Source: JAIVJN01 sp036732565
Lineage (GTDB): Bacteria; Acidobacteriota; Vicinamibacteria; Vicinamibacterales; UBA2999
DNA length: 17,016 nt
Reading direction: 5' to 3'
NCBI GenBank assembly: GCA_036732565.1
Contig: DAINCF010000095.1
Span: 1-17,016, forward strand
How positions within the stretch are numbered: the stretch's first letter is position 1; every line of letters starts with the position of its first letter. Shown one piece after another: positions 6,903-15,071 of the stretch. Position numbers and translations under genes: made by a program. Below the pieces are notes generated by a model. It was not told where the DNA came from. It made no database searches and saw nothing but the letters and a program-made list of their open reading frames with translations.

Positions 6903-9900
6903 TCAGAAGTAGAACTTGAAGACCAACTCGACCACGCGCGGCGAGCTGACGGTGTTGGTGATCGTGCCAAACGTATTCGGCACCGAGATGTCGCGCGCCG
7001 GAGCGCCGAAGCTCGGGTGGTTCAGGGCGTTGAACGCCTCGATTCTGAACTCGCCGTAGGTGTCGGTACCGAGGCTGACGCGCTTGGCCAGCATCAGATC
7101 CATGTTGGTGTACCTCGGCCCGCGCGCCACGCCGACGGGACAGTTGCCAAAGGTTCCGAGCGGCACCATGGAAAACGCGTTGATGTCGAGCCATCGATCG
7201 ATCGACTGATCGGACGGGACGGGATCGCCGACGCAGTTCGGTCGCTCGTTACCGCGTTCCCCTTGCAGCGAGCGCGCCCGGCTGTCGATGACCGTCACCG
7301 GAAGCCCCGTTCTGGTCTGGACGATGCCGCCAATTCTCCACCCTCCGAGGAAGGCATCGACGATGGCCGGCCACTGCGATCCATGTGCGCGTCCGACGCC
7401 GAACGGCAAATCGTACGTCGCCGAGAAGACGAGGTTGTGTCGGACGTCGTAGAAGGCCGGTCCCCACTCCGCGTCCGGATCGTAGGTGTTCTGCCAATAG
7501 GCGCCTTCCGTGCCGCTGATCACCGTCGACAGCGCCGATCCGCCAGACACACCGTAAAAGCCGCGATTGTTGGTCGTGACCTTTGCAAGTGTATAGGACG
7601 CGAGGAATTCGACGCCGTTGGCGGAGCGCTGCCGGACGCTCGCCTGCAGCGAGTTGTATTTGCTCTCGCCGCGCGAGGCGGTGGTCGCGATGGTGGTGAC
7701 GAGCGGCTGTGCTGCAAACAGCGGGCGCCGCGTGGCCTGAGGCGCCCACGTCGTCGGGTCGCCGACGCCGGGCAGGGCCTGGTTGCCTTCCATCGGCACG
7801 ACCAAATGATTCGCGCGGTGGCCGACGTAGCCGATCTGCGCCGACATCGCCGACGTGAGCCTGTATTCGCCGAATACGTTGAACTGGTGCGTGAACTGCG
7901 GCCGCAGGTCCGGATCGTACGCCCGCACGTTTCCGCTGGGCGTTGTCCCTGGGACCAACTCCGCGAAGCCGGTGCTGATGGTGCCGGGCCCGGTGGTGGT
8001 GTTGTAGTTGACCGCCGACTCGAAGAAGAACGGCGGGTTGAGCGGCAAGCGCAGGTTCGCGCCAGTGCCCTCCATGAACTGCGACACGCCGTATCCGCCT
8101 CGGAAGACCAAGCGATCGCTGGCGCTCCACGCCGCGCCGAAGCGAGGTTCCCAACCTTTGTAGTAAGGGTTGTACAGTGCGCGTTCCTCGACGCTGCCGT
8201 CTTCTGCGAAGAGCTGCTGACCGGTGACGAGGTCGAAGTTCGTCTGCCGGTTCTCCTTTTCCACGAGCGGCGAGGTGTACGCCCAGCGGACGCCGAGGTT
8301 CAGCGTGAGGTCGCGTCGGACCTTGAAGTCATCCTGAAGGAACAGCGAGATGCGGTTCTGCAGGTGCGTCCACGGATCGTTCGGGTCGCCGCCGCCTCGG
8401 CCCTTGCCCGACGCCTGATCGAGCAGGAAATCCGAGAAGGCAAAGCCGGTGAACGAACCGTTGAAGTTGATGAAACCGAGCAAGCCGTTGTTCCCAGCGT
8501 AGAACCGACGTTGGTCGTAGCGTAGGAGTTGCCCACCGATCTTCACGGTGTGCGCTCCCGTGAGCCACGTCACCTTTTCGTTGATTTGGAAGGTTTTGGC
8601 GAGCGTGTCCGAATCGGTCGCGATCAAGCCTGGCAACGTGAGCGAGCTGCCAAAGTTGATTTGGGAGAGGCCGCCGATCGGTTGTCCGCCGGCGATCCCG
8701 TAGGTGGCATTGGCGTTGCCGACGCCGGCCCAGTCGAAGGTCTCGCCGGTGACGGTGGTGTGGCTGAAGCCGACGAGGAGCTCGTTGATCAGCGACGAGC
8801 CGAAAATGCGATTCCACGCGCCGCCGATGTTGTGGAACGGCTGATCGTTGCGACCCGCTAAGAACAGCGGGAAGGGCTGCCGTTCTCGACGGTCCTCGTA
8901 GAGCGCAAACGAGTAACGGCCGAAGAACTTGTCGTTGGTGGACGCGTTCCAGTCCAGACGCACGTCACCCTGGTGCGCGCGAATCGCGAGCAGCGTTTCG
9001 CCGACGAAGTTCCCGGTGATGCCTCCAGGCACGGTGCGGTTCGGCAGCGGATAGTTGGTCAGGTCGTTCAGCAGCGCGCGGGCGGTCTGGCTGATTCTCG
9101 ACGCGGGAATCTGATTGCCCGGAAACGGCTGCCCGGTCAGCGGATCGCGAATCGTCGCGCTCACGCTCGAGAGATCGCCGCGCCGCCACGCTTCCGGAGC
9201 GACGGAGGCGGTCGTGAATCCCGGCGCGTCCTGACGTGAGGCCTGGTAATCACCGAAGAAAAAGAGGGTGTTCGGGATCAGATGGCCGCCAAACGTGCCA
9301 CCGTAGATGTGCTGCTTCCGCTCCTGCTTCGCGGCATTCGACCGATTGTTCTCCCAGGTGTTGGCGTCGAAGTCGCTGTTCCGGTAGAACTCGAACGCGT
9401 TGCCGTGAAACGCGTTCGCCCCCGACTTGGTCACGATGTTGACGATGGCGCCGCCGACGTTGCCGAGGTCGGCCGCGTAGTTGTTGGTCTCCACGCTGAT
9501 CTCAGCGATGGCGTCGGGGATGGCCTGAAACGCGATACGGTTGTCGATCGTCTCGTTGACGTCCAACCCGTCGAGCGTGAAGTTGTTGGTCTGCTCGCGG
9601 TTGCCGTTCACGATCGGACGGTTCGAGTTCGCGGCCCCGATGTTCGTGAAACCGCGCGGGTTGTAGGTGACCGCCCCGGGCAGCAGCAGCGGGAGTTGCG
9701 CGGCGTTGCGACCGTTCAACGGCAGGGACTGCACCGTGTTGCCCGAGAGCACCTCGCCCACGGCGGTCGTCTCCGTCTGCAGAATCGGCGGCGCGCCGAT
9801 GACCTCGAGCGTCTCGGCCACCGCGCCCACCGTCATTCTGAAGTCGAGACGCGCGATCTGTCGCGCCTCCAGCGTGATCGCCGCCGTGGTGGCGGTCCGA

Positions 9901-10169
9901 AATCCCGTCAGCTCGGCCTTGACCACATAGGCCCCGATGTTGACCGGCGTGATGGTGTAGTTGCCGGCCTCGTTGGTCACGGCCACGTGGACGGCATTGG
10001 TGGCCTGGTTGGTCGCCGTGACGGTGACACCAGGGAGCGTGCCTCCGGTCTCGTCGGTGACGAGCCCGGTGATGGATGCCGTGCCGGTTTGGGCACGAGC
10101 GACGACAGGCAGAAGAACGAACAGCAAGCCCAGCAGGGCGATCTGTGGGTGGAGCCGCCTAGACCTCAT
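6903..10169 (-). CDS. Oar-like TonB-dependent receptor with N-terminal carboxypeptidase-regulatory-like domain
   Basis: This is a 1088-residue predicted outer-membrane receptor, full length for the family. The ATG at 10169 has a GAGGAGG Shine-Dalgarno (plus-strand CCTCCTC at 10177-10183) 7 nt upstream. Residues 1-26 are a signal peptide ending VARAQ. Residues of about 28-95 form the carboxypeptidase-regulatory-like domain (GLVTDETGG, LPGVTVTAT, NYTITPVNIGAYVVKAEL). Then comes the stretch typical of this family (VGAVAETLEVIGAPPILQTE; QSLPLNGRN), a plug-like region (NFTLDGLDVNE; IAEISVETNNYAADLGNVGG), and a long beta barrel ending VFKFYF with a terminal Phe. It follows the TPR and DUF5009 genes in the same direction. 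Its leader holds a copy of the 26-bp palindromic block also found upstream of the TPR gene, so the two may share a regulator. The substrate is unknown; glycan- or peptide-derived compounds are a reasonable guess only. Confidence 0.9.
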   Translation of the reverse strand: MRSRRLHPQIALLGLLFVLLPVVARAQTGTASITGLVTDETGGTLPGVTVTATNQATNAVHVAVTNEAGNYTITPVNIGAYVVKAELTGFRTATTAAITLEARQIARLDFRMTVGAVAETLEVIGAPPILQTETTAVGEVLSGNTVQSLPLNGRNAAQLPLLLPGAVTYNPRGFTNIGAANSNRPIVNGNREQTNNFTLDGLDVNETIDNRIAFQAIPDAIAEISVETNNYAADLGNVGGAIVNIVTKSGANAFHGNAFEFYRNSDFDANTWENNRSNAAKQERKQHIYGGTFGGHLIPNTLFFFGDYQASRQDAPGFTTASVAPEAWRRGDLSSVSATIRDPLTGQPFPGNQIPASRISQTARALLNDLTNYPLPNRTVPGGITGNFVGETLLAIRAHQGDVRLDWNASTNDKFFGRYSFALYEDRRERQPFPLFLAGRNDQPFHNIGGAWNRIFGSSLINELLVGFSHTTVTGETFDWAGVGNANATYGIAGGQPIGGLSQINFGSSLTLPGLIATDSDTLAKTFQINEKVTWLTGAHTVKIGGQLLRYDQRRFYAGNNGLLGFINFNGSFTGFAFSDFLLDQASGKGRGGGDPNDPWTHLQNRISLFLQDDFKVRRDLTLNLGVRWAYTSPLVEKENRQTNFDLVTGQQLFAEDGSVEERALYNPYYKGWEPRFGAAWSASDRLVFRGGYGVSQFMEGTGANLRLPLNPPFFFESAVNYNTTTGPGTISTGFAELVPGTTPSGNVRAYDPDLRPQFTHQFNVFGEYRLTSAMSAQIGYVGHRANHLVVPMEGNQALPGVGDPTTWAPQATRRPLFAAQPLVTTIATTASRGESKYNSLQASVRQRSANGVEFLASYTLAKVTTNNRGFYGVSGGSALSTVISGTEGAYWQNTYDPDAEWGPAFYDVRHNLVFSATYDLPFGVGRAHGSQWPAIVDAFLGGWRIGGIVQTRTGLPVTVIDSRARSLQGERGNERPNCVGDPVPSDQSIDRWLDINAFSMVPLGTFGNCPVGVARGPRYTNMDLMLAKRVSLGTDTYGEFRIEAFNALNHPSFGAPARDISVPNTFGTITNTVSSPRVVELVFKFYF

Positions 10170-10195
10170 GGAGGGACCTCCTCACTGAAAAGCAA

Positions 10196-10219
10196 CACCT
10201 CCTCGACGTGATGGAGGTG
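10196..10219 (-). other. Hairpin in the leader of the second receptor gene
   Basis: A 7-bp perfect inverted repeat CACCTCC (10196-10202) / GGAGGTG (10213-10219) with a 10-nt loop lies between the palindromic block at 10225-10250 and the Shine-Dalgarno at 10177-10183. In the transcript its CCTCC arm could also pair with the downstream GAGGAGG ribosome site, so it could influence translation. This is seen as sequence symmetry only; no function is shown. Confidence 0.35.
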
Positions 10220-10224
10220 GTTGT

Positions 10225-10250
10225 CGCGGCGATGTTACATCACACTTTCC
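10225..10250 (-). promoter_or_regulatory. Shared palindromic element, copy 1 (upstream of receptor gene)
   Basis: The plus-strand core is GATGTTACATCACACTTTCC (10231-10250), preceded by CGCGGC. It contains the odd palindrome GATGT-n-ACATC. A copy matching 24 of 26 positions lies at 11915-11940 upstream of the TPR gene. Here it is fully intergenic, 55 bp before the receptor ATG and after the TPR stop at 10264. Position, symmetry and conservation at two genes suggest an operator or a promoter-linked site. The regulator is unknown. Confidence 0.5.
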
Positions 10251-10263
10251 CCGACGGAGGCGT

Positions 10264-11847
10264 TTAGCGCCTGGACAGAAAGGCGCGGGCTTGCTTCACC
10301 TCCGCCCGTTCGCTGTCCGCCGTGGTCGACAGCAACAACAGGCGGTTGTAGTAGGTCGTCGCCTTGTCCCGGTCGCCCGCCGATTCAGCAGCCCGTGCCG
10401 CCCCGTAGATGCCGCGGTAGCGATTCGGCGTGTGGGTCAACGCTTTCTCGTATTCCGCGAACGCCGCGGCCGGCTGTCCCTCGCTCAGCAGCAGGTCGCC
10501 GAGCAGCTCGCGCAACGGGTACAGGCGGTTTTCCATCGCCACGTGTTTGATGCTGGCTTCTTCGCTGTCTGCGGCATGTCGCATCAGCTCGATCGCTTTC
10601 GCGTTCTGTCTGTCGCCGCGGGCCACCCAGGCTGAAACCGTACCGATCTGTTCGTTCGTGCGATCCGCCCAATACGACTCGCCGGATTTCAGCAACGCCC
10701 CTTGGAGCGCTTCGAGCGCCTCGATTTCCATCCGTGCGCCGCGGAGGTCGCCGGTTCGAGCCATCCCCAGTCCGCGCGTGAAGCGGGTGAGGGCATCGGC
10801 CTGCGGGTAGTCGCTTGGCACAACGGGGAGCGCCGCCGCCCCTGCCCAGTCGGCGCGCTCGAGTGCATACCGTGCCGGCATTGCCGCGCGTGCGGTGAAG
10901 TTGATGATGGTTGGCGGCCGGTCACCGCGGTCCCGTGTGTTGAGTGCCTTTTCGATTAACGAAGCCGCGTGGGCATCCTGCGCAAGCTGCAGGTGCGCGT
11001 ACACGGTGAAGTCTGCCGCGTGGTAGTAGTCAGGTTGAATCTCGAGCGCCGACAGATTGGAGGCGATGGAGTCTTCCCACAAGCCGACCATGGAGTAGAT
11101 ATGCGCGGGCATGTGCCGGGCATGGGGGACCGCGGGTGCGATGGCGGCATAGCGCCGCGCGGCCGGAATGCCTTTGTCGGCGAACGGCGCAAAGTCGTAA
11201 GCGTGAATCAAATAGTGCGTGATCCCGGGATGCTGCGGCCTTTGCCCGTAGAGCTTTTCCAGCAAGGCCGCCGACTTCAACTGATTGGTATAGCTGACGT
11301 CGCTTTTCGGTGCAGCGGCTTGCAGGCTGAGCGCGTAGAAGACCTGCGCCTCGAAATCGTCGGGATACTGCTGCGCGAGCTGCTCCAGCGCTCGAGCGTA
11401 CGCGAGCAGCCGAGCCTCGACGGCAACGCGCTCGTGATCGCGGTAATACGCGCGGATCGCCTCGATCCACGCTTCCTCGCGCGCACTCTTGGTCTTGGCC
11501 GCGCGCGCTTTCTCGAGGGCGTCCCACGCCTCACGAGCCGAAGCCGCGGACGGTGTGGCACCCAACGTGTTGCCGAGCAGGTCGAGTGCGATGCCCCAAT
11601 ACGCCATCGCGCAATCCGGATCTCGTTCGAGGACCGCTCGGAACATCTTGCCCGCGTAGTTGAACCAGTACGAGTGCAGCATGGCCACACCGCGCTCGAA
11701 CTCTTCCTGCACACCGGTTTGGCACGAGATGGGGAAGGAGACCTGCCCCAGCTCGCCGTGCGGAGTCCGCGGGTCGTGCTGTGCCGCGCTGAACGGCACC
11801 CAGCAGCACGAGATGACGACGAGCGCGAGGACCCATCTGACGTTCAT
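10264..11847 (-). CDS. Secreted tetratricopeptide-repeat (TPR) protein
   Basis: This is a 527-residue protein from the ATG at 11847, which has GAGGA 6 nt upstream (plus-strand 11854-11858). An in-frame TTG lies two codons earlier but overlaps this spacing and is less likely. Residues 1-22 look like a Sec signal peptide ending FSAAQ. The mature part begins with FPISCQTGVQEEFERGVAML followed by SYWFNYAGKMF, then helical TPR-like pairs along the chain (DPDCAMAYWGIAL; PDDFEAQVFYALSLQ; QPDYYHAADFTVYAHLQLA; PAAAFAEYEKALTHTP). A central signature HYLIHAYD (211-218) followed by PHARHMPAHIY (241-251) is common to a family of secreted bacterial TPR proteins of unknown role. TPR domains bind proteins. 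Its place between DUF5009 and the receptor, with the shared palindromic block before it, suggests a periplasmic partner of the receptor system. This link is inference. Confidence 0.85.
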   Translation of the reverse strand: MNVRWVLALVVISCCWVPFSAAQHDPRTPHGELGQVSFPISCQTGVQEEFERGVAMLHSYWFNYAGKMFRAVLERDPDCAMAYWGIALDLLGNTLGATPSAASAREAWDALEKARAAKTKSAREEAWIEAIRAYYRDHERVAVEARLLAYARALEQLAQQYPDDFEAQVFYALSLQAAAPKSDVSYTNQLKSAALLEKLYGQRPQHPGITHYLIHAYDFAPFADKGIPAARRYAAIAPAVPHARHMPAHIYSMVGLWEDSIASNLSALEIQPDYYHAADFTVYAHLQLAQDAHAASLIEKALNTRDRGDRPPTIINFTARAAMPARYALERADWAGAAALPVVPSDYPQADALTRFTRGLGMARTGDLRGARMEIEALEALQGALLKSGESYWADRTNEQIGTVSAWVARGDRQNAKAIELMRHAADSEEASIKHVAMENRLYPLRELLGDLLLSEGQPAAAFAEYEKALTHTPNRYRGIYGAARAAESAGDRDKATTYYNRLLLLSTTADSERAEVKQARAFLSRR

Positions 11848-11914
11848 GGCCAATCCTCAGTCGTGGTGGGCAGCGGGAGGCGCAACGGCGCGCCCGCCTC
11901 CAGAGAGCCCAGGC

Positions 11915-11940
11915 CGCGGGGATGTGACATCACACTTTCC
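11915..11940 (-). promoter_or_regulatory. Shared palindromic element, copy 2 (upstream of TPR gene)
   Basis: The plus-strand core is GATGTGACATCACACTTTCC (11921-11940), preceded by CGCGGG. It differs from the copy at 10225-10250 at two positions, one of them the central base of the palindrome. It lies 67 bp before the TPR ATG and overlaps the last codons and stop of the DUF5009 gene (stop at 11930-11932). Conservation therefore cannot be explained by shared coding, because copy 1 is non-coding. Likely an operator or promoter-linked site. Confidence 0.5.
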
Positions 11941-13033
11941 AGTAACGGCGCCGGCGATGCAACCAGGCCAGCAGCGCGTAGAGCAAGACGAGATTGGCGA
12001 GCGCGAAGAGCAACGACGCGTTGCGAGGAGAGGCAATCGGCGCGAACAGCGTGGAGTAGATCCAGCTTTTCAGAGGGACACGTGCTGCCGCATCGACCAT
12101 CAACACGCCGACCAGGCGACCGATCAGCCCGGAGAGCACGAACAACAGGATCGCGTTGCGCCCGAGCGCGACGAACGGCTCGCTCGTCCGAATCGGCCAT
12201 CCACCCGACCTGTCGTCCGACCAGGCCGAACAGAGCGCCAACGACATTGCGGCAAGGCCGCCGGTGAAGAGCACGTACGAGCTGGTCCAGAGACTCTTGT
12301 TGATCGGGAACCACGGATCCCACAACAACCCGAGGATCACGCACACCACGCCACCGAACACGAGCTGACGACGCCATGCCGCAAGCGTACGCGTCGTCTG
12401 TCGCGCCTGCCCGGCGATCACGCCCATCAGGGTGCTCGCAATCGCCGGCAGCGTGCTCAGCAGACCTTCCGGATCCCACCGCGGTTGCCACAGATGTCCC
12501 TGCATCAGCAGACGATCGAGCCACGCGCCGAGATTGCCCTCGGCCGACAAATCGCCCGCCTGTCCTCCAGGCGCCGGCACCCACAGCATCACCACCGCAT
12601 AGGCCACGACGATGGCGACGACCGCAGCCGTCAGTCGTCGCATGTGCGCGAGCGTGTCGCCACCGCGTGGGGTCGTCAGTCTGACGATGACAATCGCGGC
12701 CAGGTAACACACCGCGATACGCTGCAGGACTCCTGGAATGCGCCAGGTGGCGAGCGTGAAGAACGGAAAGCCGGCAAGGAAGAGCCCGAGCCCGAAGATG
12801 ATGGCGCTCCGCCGCAGGACACCGCCGATGCCGCTCCCGCTCGTGGGCGACAGCGTGATGGCGACGCCGACGATGAAGAGGAAGAACGGGAAGATCAGAT
12901 CGGTCGGCGTCCACCCGTGCCACGGCGCGTGCAGCAACGGCGTGTAGACGGTGCTCCAGTCCCCCGGGTTGTTGACGATGACCATCGCAGCCATCGTCAC
13001 CCCGCGGAAGACGTCAACTGAGCGCAGGCGCAT
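11930..13033 (-). CDS. DUF5009/HGSNAT-like multi-pass membrane acyltransferase
   Basis: This is a 367-residue inner-membrane protein with about ten hydrophobic segments. The N-terminus RLRSVDVFRGVTMAAMVIVN, then HAPWHGWTPTDLIFPFFLFI with His35 and His39, is the diagnostic opening of the DUF5009 family, related to heparan-alpha-glucosaminide N-acetyltransferase. In the eukaryotic enzyme a conserved His carries the acetyl group across the membrane to an amino sugar. Later motifs fit as well (GVLQRIAVCYLAA; LPAIASTLMGVIAG; LGRNAILLFVLSG). Some bacterial relatives (NagX) belong to N-acetylglucosamine use, so the product probably acylates sugars in the periplasm. The ATG at 13033 matches the expected family N-terminus, though no clear Shine-Dalgarno is seen. 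Only 5 bp separate it from the stop of the small upstream ORF, which may provide coupled translation. The C-terminus is Arg-rich (HRRRRYWKV), cytosolic by the positive-inside rule. Confidence 0.85.
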   Translation of the reverse strand: MRLRSVDVFRGVTMAAMVIVNNPGDWSTVYTPLLHAPWHGWTPTDLIFPFFLFIVGVAITLSPTSGSGIGGVLRRSAIIFGLGLFLAGFPFFTLATWRIPGVLQRIAVCYLAAIVIVRLTTPRGGDTLAHMRRLTAAVVAIVVAYAVVMLWVPAPGGQAGDLSAEGNLGAWLDRLLMQGHLWQPRWDPEGLLSTLPAIASTLMGVIAGQARQTTRTLAAWRRQLVFGGVVCVILGLLWDPWFPINKSLWTSSYVLFTGGLAAMSLALCSAWSDDRSGGWPIRTSEPFVALGRNAILLFVLSGLIGRLVGVLMVDAAARVPLKSWIYSTLFAPIASPRNASLLFALANLVLLYALLAWLHRRRRYWKV

Positions 13034-13038
13034 GGTCG

Positions 13039-13290
13039 TCAGGACGATGCCAATGCTCGGGCGAGAAGATCGGCGACCTCGAGCAGCGGCGCGTTGGCCT
13101 CCAGATATGCACGGTCGAGCCGATCGCCTTGCACCCGGACGCTAGCGCGAGCCAACGTACCGCATTGCTCATCCCGACCGAAGTCGCCAGCTTCTGGGCG
13201 GGCATCATACGTCGCCAGGATCGGTTTGGCGTAACTCGATCGCCACGGTGGTGTCCAGGCTGAGCAGCTCATGGCGCACAGCGCGATCAT
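13039..13290 (-). CDS. Small hypothetical protein upstream of the DUF5009 gene
   Basis: This is an 83-residue open frame from the ATG at 13290 (an alternative ATG at 13272 gives 77 residues). It begins MIALCAMSCSAW, a short hydrophobic start with two cysteines, and ends in an amphipathic helix (YLEANAPLLEVADLLARALA). I do not recognise the family. Support for a real gene: the stop lies 5 bp before the DUF5009 ATG in the same direction, the frame fills the otherwise empty gap to the divergent cupin gene, and third codon positions look GC-rich. Against it: no Shine-Dalgarno is visible and no domain is recognised. It could be a genuine small secreted or membrane-associated protein, or the degraded tail of a longer gene. 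Confidence 0.4.
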   Translation of the reverse strand: MIALCAMSCSAWTPPWRSSYAKPILATYDARPEAGDFGRDEQCGTLARASVRVQGDRLDRAYLEANAPLLEVADLLARALASS

Positions 13291-13312
13291 AGCTGACGTA
13301 TTGTGGATACCT

Positions 13313-13798
13313 ATGCGTTGGGTTTCGCTTGCCCTGATCATGGGCTCAGCCGTCATTGCCGCCGCTCAGTCTCCATCGAGCGATCGGACGCCACCTCCCG
13401 GATTCAGCGAAGCGCGGCCGGACGATGTGAAGTGGATGCCGAACCGCGGATTGGCGGGCGGACAGGTCGCGGTCGTGTTTGGCGATCTGACGAAGCCGGG
13501 CCCCTACACGCTTCGCGCGCGCTTGCCGGCCGGCGCGCGGGTGATGCCGCACACGCATCCCGAGCCTCGAACCTACACGGTCCTCGCGGGTGAGTGGAAG
13601 CTCGGGTTCGGCAAGACGTTCGATGCCGCGGCGCTGCGCGCCTATCCGGCAGGTAGCGTCTACCGCCTCCCCGAAGGCGTGCCGCACTTTCAGGCCGTCG
13701 ACGTGCCCGACACCATCGTCCAGATCGAAGGGATCGGCCAATCCGCTACGGACTACATCGATCCCGCCCACGATCCGCGCAAGAAACCTGAGCGTTGA
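13313..13798 (+). CDS. Secreted cupin-domain protein
   Basis: This is a 161-residue protein from the ATG at 13313, chosen because it gives a clean signal peptide (MRWVSLALIMGSAVIAAAQS); the in-frame ATG at 13271 would add 14 unlikely residues and overlap the divergent gene. The mature part is a single cupin barrel. The first metal-binding motif is seen as PHTHPEPRTYTVLAGEW (two His, with Glu/Arg in the motif), and the second as AGSVYRLPEGVPHFQAVD (third His). This ligand pattern indicates a mononuclear metal site, but the reaction is unknown; related secreted cupins are often annotated only by fold. The region before the start is only 22 bp long and is shared with the minus-strand gene at 13290. 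The 3' end converges on the hydroxylase-like gene with 7 bp between stops. Confidence 0.8.
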   Translation: MRWVSLALIMGSAVIAAAQSPSSDRTPPPGFSEARPDDVKWMPNRGLAGGQVAVVFGDLTKPGPYTLRARLPAGARVMPHTHPEPRTYTVLAGEWKLGFGKTFDAAALRAYPAGSVYRLPEGVPHFQAVDVPDTIVQIEGIGQSATDYIDPAHDPRKKPER

Positions 13799-13805
13799 CC
13801 CCCGT

Positions 13806-15071
13806 CTACAACGGCTCCGTGCGCCGGATCTCCAGAACATATTGGTCTGGCTCCGTGTGCAGCGTGCACCTGGTCCGCCCATTGTCGAAATTGTCCATCC
13901 GCGACACGTCACCGTAGGCCGTACCCATGACGAGATCGAGGGGAAGCGCGGCATAGCCGAAGTTCCTCACGTGACGGGTGTGATGGTTGACATGGAAATT
14001 GTCGAGGATGGGATGTTCCCCTTGAATCCGCGCATGTCCCACGCGGTTCTTCAGGCTCTGCCAGATCGTGGCGTGCGTGAACGACCATGGCATCAGGCCG
14101 GTGGCCAGACACACGCTGATCTCCGTCATCAGCTTGAGCCATTCCTCGGGCATGCCCGAGCCGTGCATGTCGGCATCGAACGGCGTCGAGTCCAGCAAGT
14201 AATGGTGATGCCGATGCCCGTGCACGTAGGGGCCCGGCAGATGCACGGCACGATGGTAGTGATAGAACATGGCGCTCGGGAACGTCCAGTGGCGGCTTCC
14301 CGGCGGTAGGACGGGCTGCAGGAGGCGCGCCCCGCGCATGATCACGCGATGCGGGATGCAGGCGTAGACACCGAGCGCGAGCAGATCGATGGGGAGGCCG
14401 CGCAGCGACAAAAGGAGCACCAGCCAGTACGTCTTGCAATTGATGAACCCGTAGCCGACAGACTGCAGCACCCGCAGCGGCCGCATCGGCGCGGGTCGGC
14501 CGACTGGAGTCCAGAAGCATAGGACCAGGCACACGACCTGATCGACCGCGATCCAACCGACGATCAACAACGGCGTGATGGGGAGCTGCAGGTACGCTGC
14601 GAGCCATGGATATCGATTGAAGACGAGGGCGGTCCCCGTTTGCAGAATCGCGAACAACGTGAAGTGGATGACGTAGAAGGGCAGCACGCCCAGCCACGCG
14701 GCTACCGCGGCGAAGAAGGAATACGGCGCCACCACGAACTGCAGCAAGCTCACGGCAAATGTCCAGAAGAACCCGGTCGTGGCCGCCGTTACCACGCAGG
14801 CCAGGCGGATCACGAACAGGGGCGCGATGAACGCGGAGCCGAACAGCCCGCGGACGGCGACCGTTCGTTTGAGGTGGTGCTTCAGCTCTTCGTAGCGCTG
14901 GTTGTAGCGATCGATGACGTCGCGTCTGAACGCATAGCTGGTCGCAGGCGTGCCGTGGTCCGTCTGGGTCAGGTGCGGACGATCCCACGCCGAGGCCACT
15001 TCGCGCAGGAGCATCCATCCATCGAGAATGAGAAAGCGAAAGAGTTGCCGCTGATTGTCGATGAATGCCAT
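13806..15071 (-). CDS. Fatty acid hydroxylase/desaturase-type integral membrane protein
   Basis: This is a 421-residue multi-pass membrane protein. Residues of about 70-235 hold several hydrophobic segments. The C-terminal half carries histidine boxes like those binding the di-iron centre of the membrane fatty acid hydroxylase/sterol desaturase superfamily: HYHRAVH (271-277, containing HxxxH), HGHRHHHY (284-291), and NFHVNHHTRHVRNFG (358-372, containing HxxHH), with further His at 303, 333 and 353. The family uses O2 and iron to hydroxylate or desaturate lipids in the membrane. The substrate here cannot be read. The ATG at 15071 has no clear Shine-Dalgarno; a 7-bp inverted repeat lies 30 bp upstream. 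It is longer than many family members because of an N-terminal soluble stretch (1-70, rich in Arg, Asp and His). The family call is good; the exact reaction is unknown. Confidence 0.7.
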   Translation of the reverse strand: MAFIDNQRQLFRFLILDGWMLLREVASAWDRPHLTQTDHGTPATSYAFRRDVIDRYNQRYEELKHHLKRTVAVRGLFGSAFIAPLFVIRLACVVTAATTGFFWTFAVSLLQFVVAPYSFFAAVAAWLGVLPFYVIHFTLFAILQTGTALVFNRYPWLAAYLQLPITPLLIVGWIAVDQVVCLVLCFWTPVGRPAPMRPLRVLQSVGYGFINCKTYWLVLLLSLRGLPIDLLALGVYACIPHRVIMRGARLLQPVLPPGSRHWTFPSAMFYHYHRAVHLPGPYVHGHRHHHYLLDSTPFDADMHGSGMPEEWLKLMTEISVCLATGLMPWSFTHATIWQSLKNRVGHARIQGEHPILDNFHVNHHTRHVRNFGYAALPLDLVMGTAYGDVSRMDNFDNGRTRCTLHTEPDQYVLEIRRTEPL

